From: Pirellulaceae bacterium
GTDB taxonomy: Bacteria; Planctomycetota; Planctomycetia; Pirellulales; Thermoguttaceae
NCBI GenBank assembly: GCA_012744395.1
Contig: JAAYCB010000157.1
Coordinates: 1 to 42,600, forward strand
Direction of reading: 5' to 3'
DNA length: 42,600 nt
Shown here: piece after piece, positions 36,901-42,600 of the stretch
How the letters are laid out: each line of letters opens with the position of its first letter
Numbering within the stretch: position 1 is the stretch's first letter
Made by a program: the position numbers and the translations under genes
Notes under the pieces: model-generated
Told to the model about the DNA's origin: nothing
Database searches by the model: none
What the model saw: only the letters and a program-made list of their open reading frames with translations

Positions 36901-36961
36901 CACCGTCGACGGCAAACCCGCGGCCCGCTACGCCCGCATCCGCTTCCGCCCCGCCGAGTGA
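33938..36961 (+). CDS. Exported D-aminoacylase-type amidohydrolase fused to a BNR-type domain
   Basis: The protein has 1007 residues. A Sec signal is at about 11-33 (ending ASASAE). Residues 36-530 form an amidohydrolase of the N-acyl-D-amino-acid deacylase group: HTHTD at 97-101 (metal ligands), NCGG near 128, the ASHIRDEG block, PVHISHFKS and the catalytic-Asp region ATASDGAART. After an Ala/Gly-rich linker (about 537-552), residues 555-1007 form a second large domain of BNR/sialidase-like propeller type. It has Asp-rich strands such as FSADGNSGEFILFN, VVLSDRQVHYIG and SWLAPDGRLHLVWQK. The first domain would hydrolyse N-acyl-D-amino acids or related amides. The second may bind or cleave glycans. 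The gene at 37003 follows by 41 bp. Confidence 0.87.
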   Translation: MSDHLCSTGKARLLLPCCILGLSLATLAASASAEPLDADLLLRGGTIYDGSGADPVVGDVAIRDGRIVAVGRATPGKIGRTIDCRGLVVAPGLIDLHTHTDGTLAQPGVRPCLNYVMQGCTTMVTGNCGGSKDVAKFLDDVDANGAGTNIIHLVGHGTVRRAVLGSERREPTAEELQRMKDLVDQAMRDGAWGMSTGLIYAPSSYAQTEELVALVKVVAAHSGIYASHIRDEGDHLLAAVDEAIRIGHEAGAPVHISHFKSMQIPNWGRIRDAAAAIEKAQAEGLTITADQYPYTANSFSLADATLPDAHVRWSRADLTRRMADEPEFAALVRRVIADQFGRTEKIVIAASKKFPDYVGKSLADIAALEKIDAVDLVLKILAQESPQIVSHSMSEADVRWAMTLPWVATASDGAARTQNPNEHHHPRNFGTFARKIGHYAIQEKVLPLAQAIRSATGLPADIFGIAQRGYLRPGYHADVVVFDPAAYRDRATFEKPQEYAAGVRYVFLAGQAAVDDGKPSPKLFGRALRHHSPAQSGEKAGAAAGAAAPFAVQVEVEEIACELPAYEVTNNGSGMFWSSGSAQMVRIGDRLFVSAFEAVPGLAPLNNARWALYERRPEGWKFCQRDEKDRTREPCSLATSDDGRLVMSVNPTLAPPVPASGKTAGGPARPEFLEFDSAHPEKEPRHLVPKWKENPPFTEHTYRAFSADGNSGEFILFNKVGTSQTAWAFLDREGAWKTGMLTWPKGEDPKYSVWHDEYTAVNYANVVLSDRQVHYIGQSAINIWNRIDPAKTETWGRSNWGWRMRKLHYAWTPDIKTRPFSDWIVLDDTMDDGGTVGMGDSWLAPDGRLHLVWQKEPIHPKLRDTCFPDIKRDWRMCYGVLEDGKMLEKRVLLAGGETTGPLRPTGYIGHPRFHVTPNHTLYVLCKLVGTTPETKSQTGTYALRIEPDGSVSAPVRIPLSRPITGAFFTATPRAGNRLTEAADLLIADTVDGKPAARYARIRFRPAE

Positions 36962-37002
36962 CGGATCGGCAACCGAAAACAACCAATGCCAAGGAGCCAA
37001 GT

Positions 37003-37986
37003 ATGCGTCGAAGAGATTTTCTCGTGACCGCGGCCGTGGCCGCCTGCCAACCGCTCGTTTCCCGGTCCCTGCTCGCGGCCCCGACCTGTGTGGAGGGAAC
37101 CGACATTCGACGCAATTCGACCTGTCCGATACCCTACGAAAACAACATCCGCGACCGCATGTGGATGTGGGGCCACGATTCCGGCTCGCTGGGGAGCTAC
37201 ATCTCCGCCGAGGAGAGCGGTGGCAAGATCTATCCTGCTGCGGCAGTCAAATCCATGGGAATTCCCAACGTCTGCATGGTCCCCTTCACCGGCACGCCCC
37301 GCCCGCACGAATACGACCAGTACGCCAAGCAGTTCGACGATCCGGCGATCAAGCGGTTCACGTGGAGCTTCATTCACGGTTCGGCGCGCGACTCGCAAGC
37401 GATCAAGGCGGCGGCACTGCGCCAGGCGGCCAAGTACGAGAACTTCGTCGGGCTGGACATGGACGACTTCTTCCGCGGCCACGCAGTCCCCTCTCCCAAC
37501 GGAGAATCGGCCCCCATCGCTCCCGCCGCACTGACGCCCGAACAGGTTATCGACGTTCAAAAGGAACTCAATACGACCGCCCCGAAATGCCGCGGCACGA
37601 AGCTCGACCTGTCGATCGTCTGGTACACCCATCAGATCAACCCCTCGATCAAACGGCATATCGATCAGGTCGACGTCGTCTACTTCTGGACGTGGAACGC
37701 CAATCACCTGGTCGATCTGGAAAAGAACTTCAAGGCGTTTCGAGACATCTGCCCCGACGTGCGAGTCCGGTTGGGCGTGTACATGTGGAACTTCAACGAC
37801 AAGGCGGTCGTCCCGATGGAATTGATGAAGCACCAGCTTGACTGCGCGTATCGCTGGCTGAAATCGGGCCGGATTGAGGGCCTGATCTTCCACTGCACGC
37901 CGCTCTGCGACATGGGGCTCGAGGCGGTCGAGTATTCCCGGTGCTGGATCGACGAACACGGCGAAGAGCAGGTAGGCGCCGCCTGA
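37003..37986 (+). CDS. Tat-exported protein of unknown function, operon partner of the aminoacylase
   Basis: The ATG at 37003 with AAGGAG 6 nt upstream gives 327 residues. MRRRDFLVTAAVAACQPLVS is a Tat signal. The mature part has alternating strands and helices with acidic strand ends (FVGLDMDDFFRG, LDLSIVWYT, VDVVYFWTWN, VRVRLGVYMWNF, GRIEGLIFHC). This is the pattern of a TIM-barrel glycoside hydrolase or related fold, so a sugar-cleaving role is possible. I cannot assign a family. The start is supported by the Tat signal. The intergenic gap of 41 bp indicates co-transcription with the amidohydrolase-BNR gene. Confidence 0.75.
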   Translation: MRRRDFLVTAAVAACQPLVSRSLLAAPTCVEGTDIRRNSTCPIPYENNIRDRMWMWGHDSGSLGSYISAEESGGKIYPAAAVKSMGIPNVCMVPFTGTPRPHEYDQYAKQFDDPAIKRFTWSFIHGSARDSQAIKAAALRQAAKYENFVGLDMDDFFRGHAVPSPNGESAPIAPAALTPEQVIDVQKELNTTAPKCRGTKLDLSIVWYTHQINPSIKRHIDQVDVVYFWTWNANHLVDLEKNFKAFRDICPDVRVRLGVYMWNFNDKAVVPMELMKHQLDCAYRWLKSGRIEGLIFHCTPLCDMGLEAVEYSRCWIDEHGEEQVGAA

Positions 37987-38634
37987 ACTTGCGTCCGAAG
38001 CAGGGCCGCTGTGCCCGCCGTTCCCCGAGCCCACACGTCGCCCCGCACTCCGCCCAGATCAACAGGACGCGATCGACGAAGATCGCGTCCAGCTCCGGAC
38101 CATGTCCGTGAGCGAACCAGAAAGAAGCCAGGTCTTCAACTCGCAGAAGTCGTCGCCTTCCCCCCTCTTCAGCTGGGGACGCGGCAAGGCCGCATGGAGG
38201 AGGCGGATCGCCATATCAAGCGTCAAATCGGGAACGTGGTGCTGAACATCGCGGCGCGTCTGCACGACATACAGGTGTGCCAGCGCCACCAGACTCATGT
38301 GATGATGCCAAGCACGTCCACGACCGCGCCTCATCGTGCCCCATTTCCAGTTGGCCCTTGGCATCCTCCAAGTACTTCTCCACGCGCCACCGCACTCCGG
38401 TCGCCAATGCCATTGTTTCCAACGGCACGTCCAGCCGGTAGCGTTGGTGGTTTGCTTCCAGGGCATCGAGGAGGTCGCCGTAGCCCAAGGTGAGAAAACG
38501 CTTGCTCCCCCAAGGGATAAGCGATAAGTTTGCTTGTTGCCCTGCCGGGATATGAAGTCGGTTCCGCGACCCATTATTCGGTGCGGGTGGCCCCAGAAGT
38601 CGAAAGTTGGCCAACAATAAAGGGAGTCTAGGCG
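37987..38634. mobile_element. Region of the decayed insertion sequence
   Basis: This gap between the Tat protein and the VOC gene contains the transposase remnant and short flanks on each side without genes. I could not identify terminal inverted repeats or target duplications. Confidence 0.4.
38059..38503 (-). pseudogene. Remnant of an IS701/IS4-type DDE transposase, C-terminal part with frameshift
   Basis: Read on the minus strand, VPLETMALATGVRWRVEKYL and EDAKGQLEMGHDEARSW match the end of DDE transposases of the IS701 type, where a Trp-(R/K)-(I/V)-E block precedes the catalytic Glu region. The frame then breaks. One extra base (an A in the pair at 38310-38311 on the plus strand) shifts WHHHMSLVALAHLYVV into another frame. 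Removing it restores TGG ACG TGC TGG CAT. The rest (TLDMAIRLLHAALPRPQLKR) is the usual end. The N-terminal half, both inverted repeats and the first catalytic Asp residues are not found, so the element is dead. Confidence 0.7.
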
Positions 38635-39699
38635 ATGTGTTCTAATCGGAACCACTTGAAGACGGCATGTCCACAGAAATTCCTCTCGCGTCGCGTTTTT
38701 CTCAGCTCGCTGGGAGCCCTGACGCTGACTCCGCGAATGTTTGCCAGTGAGCCCACATCTGATGCCATTCCGGTAACCGCCATCAACCATGTGATGATCA
38801 ATGTGTCGGACCTGGCACGCTCGCTCGATTGGTACCAGAGGTTGTTCGGCATGTCGGTCGTGGCCCGTCAGAAACAGACGATCATTCTGCGCGTGGGCAA
38901 CGGGCCGCAGTTTCTCGAAATGGCCAGCCGAGCCCGCGCCAAGCCGGGAATAACGCACTTTGGTCTCGCAATCGACAACTTCGACCCGGATCGTATCGTC
39001 GATATTCTGGAGGCGCACGAAATCACCGTCGCGCAGAAACCGGCTCCGATGAAAGCGCATGTAAGAATCCGCGAGCAAGCGATCGGCGGCACGCCGGAGG
39101 TTTACGTCGGTGATCCGGATGGAATAGTCATTCAGCTTAACGACAGTTCCTACGGCGGAGGGGCTGGCCCGCTCGGAGACAAGTATTCCCGGGCGCCGGA
39201 GTCGGCCCCAGCCGACGGGTTGCTGGCAGTCAGAGACTACAACCATGTCACATCGTTTGTGCCCGATCAACGACGCACTGTCAGGTTCTATCAGAAGTTG
39301 TTCCAAATGCCGATTGATACCTATCAAGGACCTCTGCCAATTCTTCGTGTGGGGACGGGTAACCAATCCCTTGCGTTTGTTGGCGCTGCCGACCGTCAAT
39401 CCCCCGCGCTTATCGATCACGTGTGCTTTGCAATGGACGATTTCAATCCCGGCCGGATTCTCGCGACACTCGCAGGCTACGGGGTTGCGCCCCGCGCCGA
39501 CGAACGCCGCCGCCCCGCGCCACTGAAGTCGTATGTGACGATGCGAATGCCGGATCGCGGCGGCGCGCCGGGCGGTACGCCGGAACTCTACTTCACCGAT
39601 CCGGACGGCATACTCCTGCAGGTTCAAGACATGCGATACTGCTGTGGTGGCGGCTATCTCGGGGACGAGCGGGGAACGCCCAAGGGAGTTCGGAAGTGA
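38635..39699 (+). CDS. Tat-exported protein with two VOC (glyoxalase-fold) domains
   Basis: ATG 38635 with GGGAG upstream gives 354 residues. SRRVFLSSLGALTL at about 18-31 is a Tat signal. Domain 1 (about 48-170) begins INHVMINVSDLARSLDWYQR and ends GTPEVYVGDPDGIVIQLND. Domain 2 (about 200-335) begins YNHVTSFVPDQRRTVRFYQK and ends TPELYFTDPDGILLQVQD. Both have the paired beta-alpha-beta-beta-beta form with likely metal ligands (His, Glu). VOC proteins include dioxygenases, glyoxalases and resistance proteins; extracellular ones of this type are frequent in planctomycetes. Its codons are somewhat less G+C-rich than the neighbours and it lies right next to the transposase remnant, which would fit recent acquisition. 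Confidence 0.85.
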   Translation: MCSNRNHLKTACPQKFLSRRVFLSSLGALTLTPRMFASEPTSDAIPVTAINHVMINVSDLARSLDWYQRLFGMSVVARQKQTIILRVGNGPQFLEMASRARAKPGITHFGLAIDNFDPDRIVDILEAHEITVAQKPAPMKAHVRIREQAIGGTPEVYVGDPDGIVIQLNDSSYGGGAGPLGDKYSRAPESAPADGLLAVRDYNHVTSFVPDQRRTVRFYQKLFQMPIDTYQGPLPILRVGTGNQSLAFVGAADRQSPALIDHVCFAMDDFNPGRILATLAGYGVAPRADERRRPAPLKSYVTMRMPDRGGAPGGTPELYFTDPDGILLQVQDMRYCCGGGYLGDERGTPKGVRK

Positions 39700-40314
39700 A
39701 GTCCGAGGCAATTGGACTTCCCAGACAGTCACGCATCCATTCAGCCACGTATCGATGCCATGCCCAGAAGGCTTGGGGCAAGCGTGATGACGAGGAAGAT
39801 CAGGCTCAGATACCCGGGCCTAGCCAAGGGCGAGCATGCGACCATGGTGTCGTGCCACTTTGACACATTCCTCCGCGGTTGGCATCGTGACATGGCATGC
39901 CAATCGGTACAGGCTCGCGTCCACGATTGTGGCTGGGCGCAGACTCGCACGCATCTCAGGCAAAATATCTCAAGGCCCTGCGCGCTACCGCTGCGCACAC
40001 AGGCACGCCCCCCTGCTGCAATTCGATCGAGGCTGGTCCCTGGCTTCAATATCGGAACCAGTTGGGATCATTGAGTGGGCGCTTCTGTCGGTATGAAATA
40101 CAGAAGCCGACCAAGATGGGCAAGAAATCACACGTCAACGGGTGCTTCAGTAGCATTGGCATCATCGATCTGAGTTCTTGCTTCTCGTGGCAGAGCTGGT
40201 AAGATGCGTGGGAGATTGCTCCACCCTAATTAACTGTGGTTCATGGACTGCACTTCCGCCAGTCCTGGACACGCGCAAGCGTCGCGCAACTTGCATCTCA
40301 CAAGAAGTTTGACG
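39700..40314. other. Stretch without a supported gene
   Basis: Short frames exist on both strands, including one on the minus strand with a membrane-like segment near 39770-39850. None has a ribosome site, a complete domain or normal codon use. It may hold decayed sequence. The promoter of the gene at 40315 should be in its last part. Confidence 0.4.
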
Positions 40315-41478
40315 ATGTTCGGATTCAGGGATTGTGGATTCGCGGACGACCGCTGCAGAAACACTTTCTGGCGCCTGGGATTGCTGGGGTTGCTGGCGGT
40401 GGCTCCGGGGTGTTCCGGGTGTGGGAGAAGTCCGGCGCCGGGGACGTTTTCGCTCGAGCATTTGGAGGTGAAGTATGAAAGCTCGGGGGTCGAGGATCCG
40501 GAAACGGGCGTGCAGTTGGATCGTTTGACGACACCGCTGACGTTCGTGGATCAGAATGGCGTCGCGTGGAAGGCGCCAGCGGGAATGCTGACCGACGGGG
40601 CGTCGATTCCGGACTGGGCGCTGTCAATCACGGGCCGCCCGAACACGTCGAACGTCTTTCGGGCAGCGATCGTTCACGACGCCTATTGCCAGGCGTCGAG
40701 CAAGGCTTCCGACCAGCTTTACAGCCGTCCGTGGAAGGCCACGCATCAGATGTTTTACGATGGCTGTATCGCGTGCGGCGCGGCGCCGTCGCGGGCGGTC
40801 ATGTGGTGGGCGGCGGTGCGGCTGGGCGGGCCGAGATGGGCCGAAGATGGAAGACTGCTGGAGAGCAACCTGAGCGATGTGGCCTTTACGGCCTTGGATC
40901 TGATCAGAGAAATCATCGCCGGCGGGCAGGACGCCGTTTCGCCTGCGGAGATCGATTCGCAGATTCACGGTTGGGAGCAGATGGCCGCCACGGTGCATGA
41001 GCACGAAAGCGACGCGGACAGCTCGCTGGAGGAGGACAATTTCGAAGCGGCGGAGAATTCGATCGCCAAAGCGATGGAGATGCTGGAATCGGCCCGCGGC
41101 CGGGATTCCAAGAGCGAGCCGGTGCTGGCTGCTTTGGAAGGATATGTCCAGACGCGCTACGCCAAACGATTGCAGGCGAAAAAGAAGTACAAGGAAGCGA
41201 GGGCCGTACTGGACAAGGCCGAGGGTAGTTTTCAACGGGCGCAGCAGGTGAAACGAACCAAAGACCCCAGCGTCCTGAGGGGGCTGGGAACGGTGGAGTT
41301 TGTTCGAGCCGATTTAGACCAGATTCAAGGGAACAAGGCGGCCGGCCTGCGAAAGCTCGAAAAAGCGGAGGCCCTGATGAACGATGCGTTGCGAACCGCG
41401 CCGAAGTACCAGCCCGCCCGGCAGGATTTACGAGGCGTGACGACGCTGCGGGAAAAGATGAAAGAAGGTGGGCCATGA
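40315..41478 (+). CDS. Lipoprotein with DUF1353 domain and helical TPR-like C-domain
   Basis: ATG 40315 gives 387 residues. The frame extends 24 codons upstream to another ATG at 40243, but the shorter start gives a proper lipoprotein signal (WRLGLLGLLAVAPGC, lipobox APGC, Cys33). Residues about 45-140 are a DUF1353 domain with LTDGASIPDW and an FRAAIVHDAYCQ block, matching the core DGAS-IP and HD-xY pattern of this family. Residues about 195-387 are helical repeats with alternating Ala/Leu (KKYKEARAVLDKAEGSF, GLRKLEKAEALM), like TPR. DUF1353 proteins are poorly understood and often phage-associated. The fusion with a TPR-like part on a lipoprotein suggests an envelope role. Confidence 0.8.
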   Translation: MFGFRDCGFADDRCRNTFWRLGLLGLLAVAPGCSGCGRSPAPGTFSLEHLEVKYESSGVEDPETGVQLDRLTTPLTFVDQNGVAWKAPAGMLTDGASIPDWALSITGRPNTSNVFRAAIVHDAYCQASSKASDQLYSRPWKATHQMFYDGCIACGAAPSRAVMWWAAVRLGGPRWAEDGRLLESNLSDVAFTALDLIREIIAGGQDAVSPAEIDSQIHGWEQMAATVHEHESDADSSLEEDNFEAAENSIAKAMEMLESARGRDSKSEPVLAALEGYVQTRYAKRLQAKKKYKEARAVLDKAEGSFQRAQQVKRTKDPSVLRGLGTVEFVRADLDQIQGNKAAGLRKLEKAEALMNDALRTAPKYQPARQDLRGVTTLREKMKEGGP

Positions 41479-41648
41479 CCGAATTGCCTGGGCTGGCATC
41501 GCCCCTTCAAAGGCGGCGAAAAAGGCTCGCGCGACCGAAAACGGGCCATAGCGACTGGAGCCAGCCGAACCCTACGATCAGTCACTCCCCTGCATGCAGA
41601 GAGACACAAGGAGCGGTCGGTTGCCGCACCAGGTTCTTCGTCAGTCTG

Positions 41649-41970
41649 TCAGTCCTCGCAGAAACGGCCTTCGCCACTGCTAACCGCTTGGATCGCTCGT
41701 GGATCGGCGAGTCTCCATTGCATTTCTTTCCATAACAGATCCATCTCTTCGAGCTTGAACCGGGCGCTGACAACGAAGTGCTTTTCCGGACCGGGTTGGT
41801 ACTTGATATAGTTGGTCGCAACGATCGTGCCGTGCGGCAGAACCTCCAAGCCGGAATCGGCGTTGTCGCTGCCGGCGTGGCTGTGCATGAGCTTGATTCG
41901 GTACTGCCCGTTACGGCCGTAGAACAGGTCATCGAACGTGCCCACCCGCGCCACAAAGTGACCTTGCGTC
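41649..41970 (-). pseudogene. C-terminal fragment of an exported sialidase/BNR-repeat protein
   Basis: On the minus strand, [45 protein letters not shown] and [18 protein letters not shown] match the final part of planctomycete exo-sialidase-like proteins. There the last BNR block reads roughly G-x-E-V-L-P-D-G-T-x-V-A-T-T-Y. The N-terminal signal and earlier blades are missing, and no start codon with a ribosome site lies before GHFVAR. It is therefore a truncated gene. Confidence 0.65.
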
Positions 41971-42439
41971 GGCCAGCGCTGTGCCGTATCGCGGTGACCG
42001 CTGCAACCAGCGCAGGCCGGGACGGCGTCCGCGCGGCGCGGACCGGTGGGGCACCCAAACACAGATCCGCACCCTCCCCGGCCATAGTTGCCCGGGTGTA
42101 CCCATGCAGTTCTCCACGACTGGGCGGCGCGGGGCGCGCCGCCAGGGCGACGGGGTCGCCCTACTGAAGTGAGCAGATGAAAGAGAAGGATGGGCAGACC
42201 TGCCTTCCACCTTGAGCAGGAACCCTCGTGCTGCAGCTATCTGGCAAGGCGGCCTGCTGGCCCCCTCCGGGAATGGATTCGGCTGTGAAAGATATGAGAG
42301 GCGCGGTCTGGCAATCGCGCGGAGGTCGACTGGTTGTGGCTGAGGCAGACAGTCGGACACACAGTCGGCCGTTTTGGACCTTTGAGAATACCCTCGAACC
42401 TGTCACCCCTTGTGGGAGGGTGCTGTGTGCGCAAAATGC
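41971..42439. other. Stretch without a gene, with two adjacent hairpins
   Basis: No supported gene. Two strong palindromes lie side by side at 42123-42162. The rest is plain sequence between the sialidase fragment and the tRNA gene. Confidence 0.4.
42123..42162. repeat. Two adjacent palindromes
   Basis: GGCGGCGC/GCGCCGCC with a 5-nt loop lies at 42123-42143. AGGGCGAC/GTCGCCCT with a GGG loop lies at 42144-42162. Both have perfect 8-bp stems. They resemble dispersed intergenic hairpins. Confidence 0.6.
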
Positions 42440-42470
42440 GACCCCGAAGGACTCTGCGTCCTTCGGGGTC
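42440..42470 (-). terminator. Terminator of the tRNA-Val gene
   Basis: On the minus strand a 13-bp perfect stem (GACCCCGAAGGAC/GTCCTTCGGGGTC, 5-nt loop) is followed by GCATTTTGC. It lies 6 bp after the 3' end of the tRNA and is the right way round. The T-tract is short. Confidence 0.7.
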
Positions 42471-42475
42471 GTGAG

Positions 42476-42549
42476 TGGGCGATACGGGACTCGAACCTGT
42501 GACCCCTAGCTTGTCGAGCTAGTGCTCTAACCAACTGAGCTAATCGCCC
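42476..42549 (-). tRNA. tRNA-Val (anticodon GAC)
   Basis: The gene has all four arms. The acceptor stem GGGCGAT/ATCGCCC is perfect, with A73 and no encoded CCA. The D arm is GCTC/GAGC. The anticodon stem is CTAGC/GCTAG, with loop TCGACAA. The T loop is TTCGAGT. The anticodon GAC is at 42513-42515 (complement). Two odd points: position 33 is C, not the nearly universal U, and the T stem ACAGG/CCCGT has an A-C mismatch at 51-63. It decodes GUC/GUU valine codons. Confidence 0.85.
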
Positions 42550-42600
42550 GGTTTTAAGTTCTTGTCTAGAAAGATTTTAGCGGAGCGAGCCGCTTTGTCC

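Noticed and set aside
39741..40202. Short frames on both strands between the VOC and DUF1353 genes
   Set aside because: They overlap each other, lack ribosome sites and show no complete domain, so they are described as a gene-less stretch.

Overview
The window reads as chromosomal DNA of a planctomycete, most likely of the Pirellulales type. The reasons are high G+C, a LEPR-XLL surface protein, a PEP-CTERM protein, a DUF1559 pseudopilin-like protein, many long secreted proteins of PQQ, D-aminoacylase, BNR and ceramidase type, UbiX/UbiE/UbiD homologues consistent with the late futalosine menaquinone route, and several short palindromic repeats in intergenic gaps. The lineage is inferred from gene content and was not tested against a database.

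Layout. 1-243: 5' end of a gamma-glutamyltransferase gene leaving the window on the left. 244-2660: gene-poor, with one PEP-CTERM gene (1189-1878, minus). 2661-6500: a 1279-residue LEPR-XLL metzincin protease with four near-identical 309-bp cadherin repeats. 6584-12176: a DUF1559 protein, a large unknown membrane-anchored or exported protein, an alpha/beta hydrolase and a small Cys-rich lipoprotein. 12297-24916: the housekeeping block, with a SpoVG-family protein carrying a zinc ribbon, ispE, rsmG, an unknown gene joined to tmk, panB, a DUF255 thioredoxin-domain protein, ubiX, ubiE, a divergent ubiD and glyS. 25020-39699: an accessory region of exported proteins, with a neutral-ceramidase-like protein, a GH28-like beta-helix protein, a small chimeric gene, a PQQ propeller with an embedded methyltransferase-like domain, a polysaccharide deacetylase, a D-aminoacylase/BNR fusion with a Tat-exported partner, a transposase remnant and a Tat-exported double-VOC protein. 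40315-42600: a DUF1353 lipoprotein, a sialidase remnant and a tRNA-Val(GAC) gene with a hairpin terminator.

How the genes work together. ubiE and ubiX overlap by 4 bp on the minus strand, with the ubiD-like gene upstream, which fits late menaquinone synthesis (decarboxylation and methylation). The order ispE then spoVG is the same as in Firmicutes. The unknown gene at 15401 abuts tmk with no spacer, so the two are co-transcribed. Most proteins from 25 to 41 kb carry Sec, Tat or lipoprotein signals and look like extracytoplasmic enzymes for glycans, lipids and acylated amino acids. They are split into short units on both strands and mixed with broken genes, as in a region that gains and loses genes.

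Most unusual items: the zinc ribbon inside SpoVG, the methyltransferase-like fold inside an exported beta-propeller, the divergent UbiD, the chimeric FG-GAP/VOC gene, the MITE-like AGCTGA element beside the DUF255 gene, a repeat array supplying the ubiX stop codon, and a tRNA-Val with C at position 33. I found no CRISPR array, prophage or obvious defence system.
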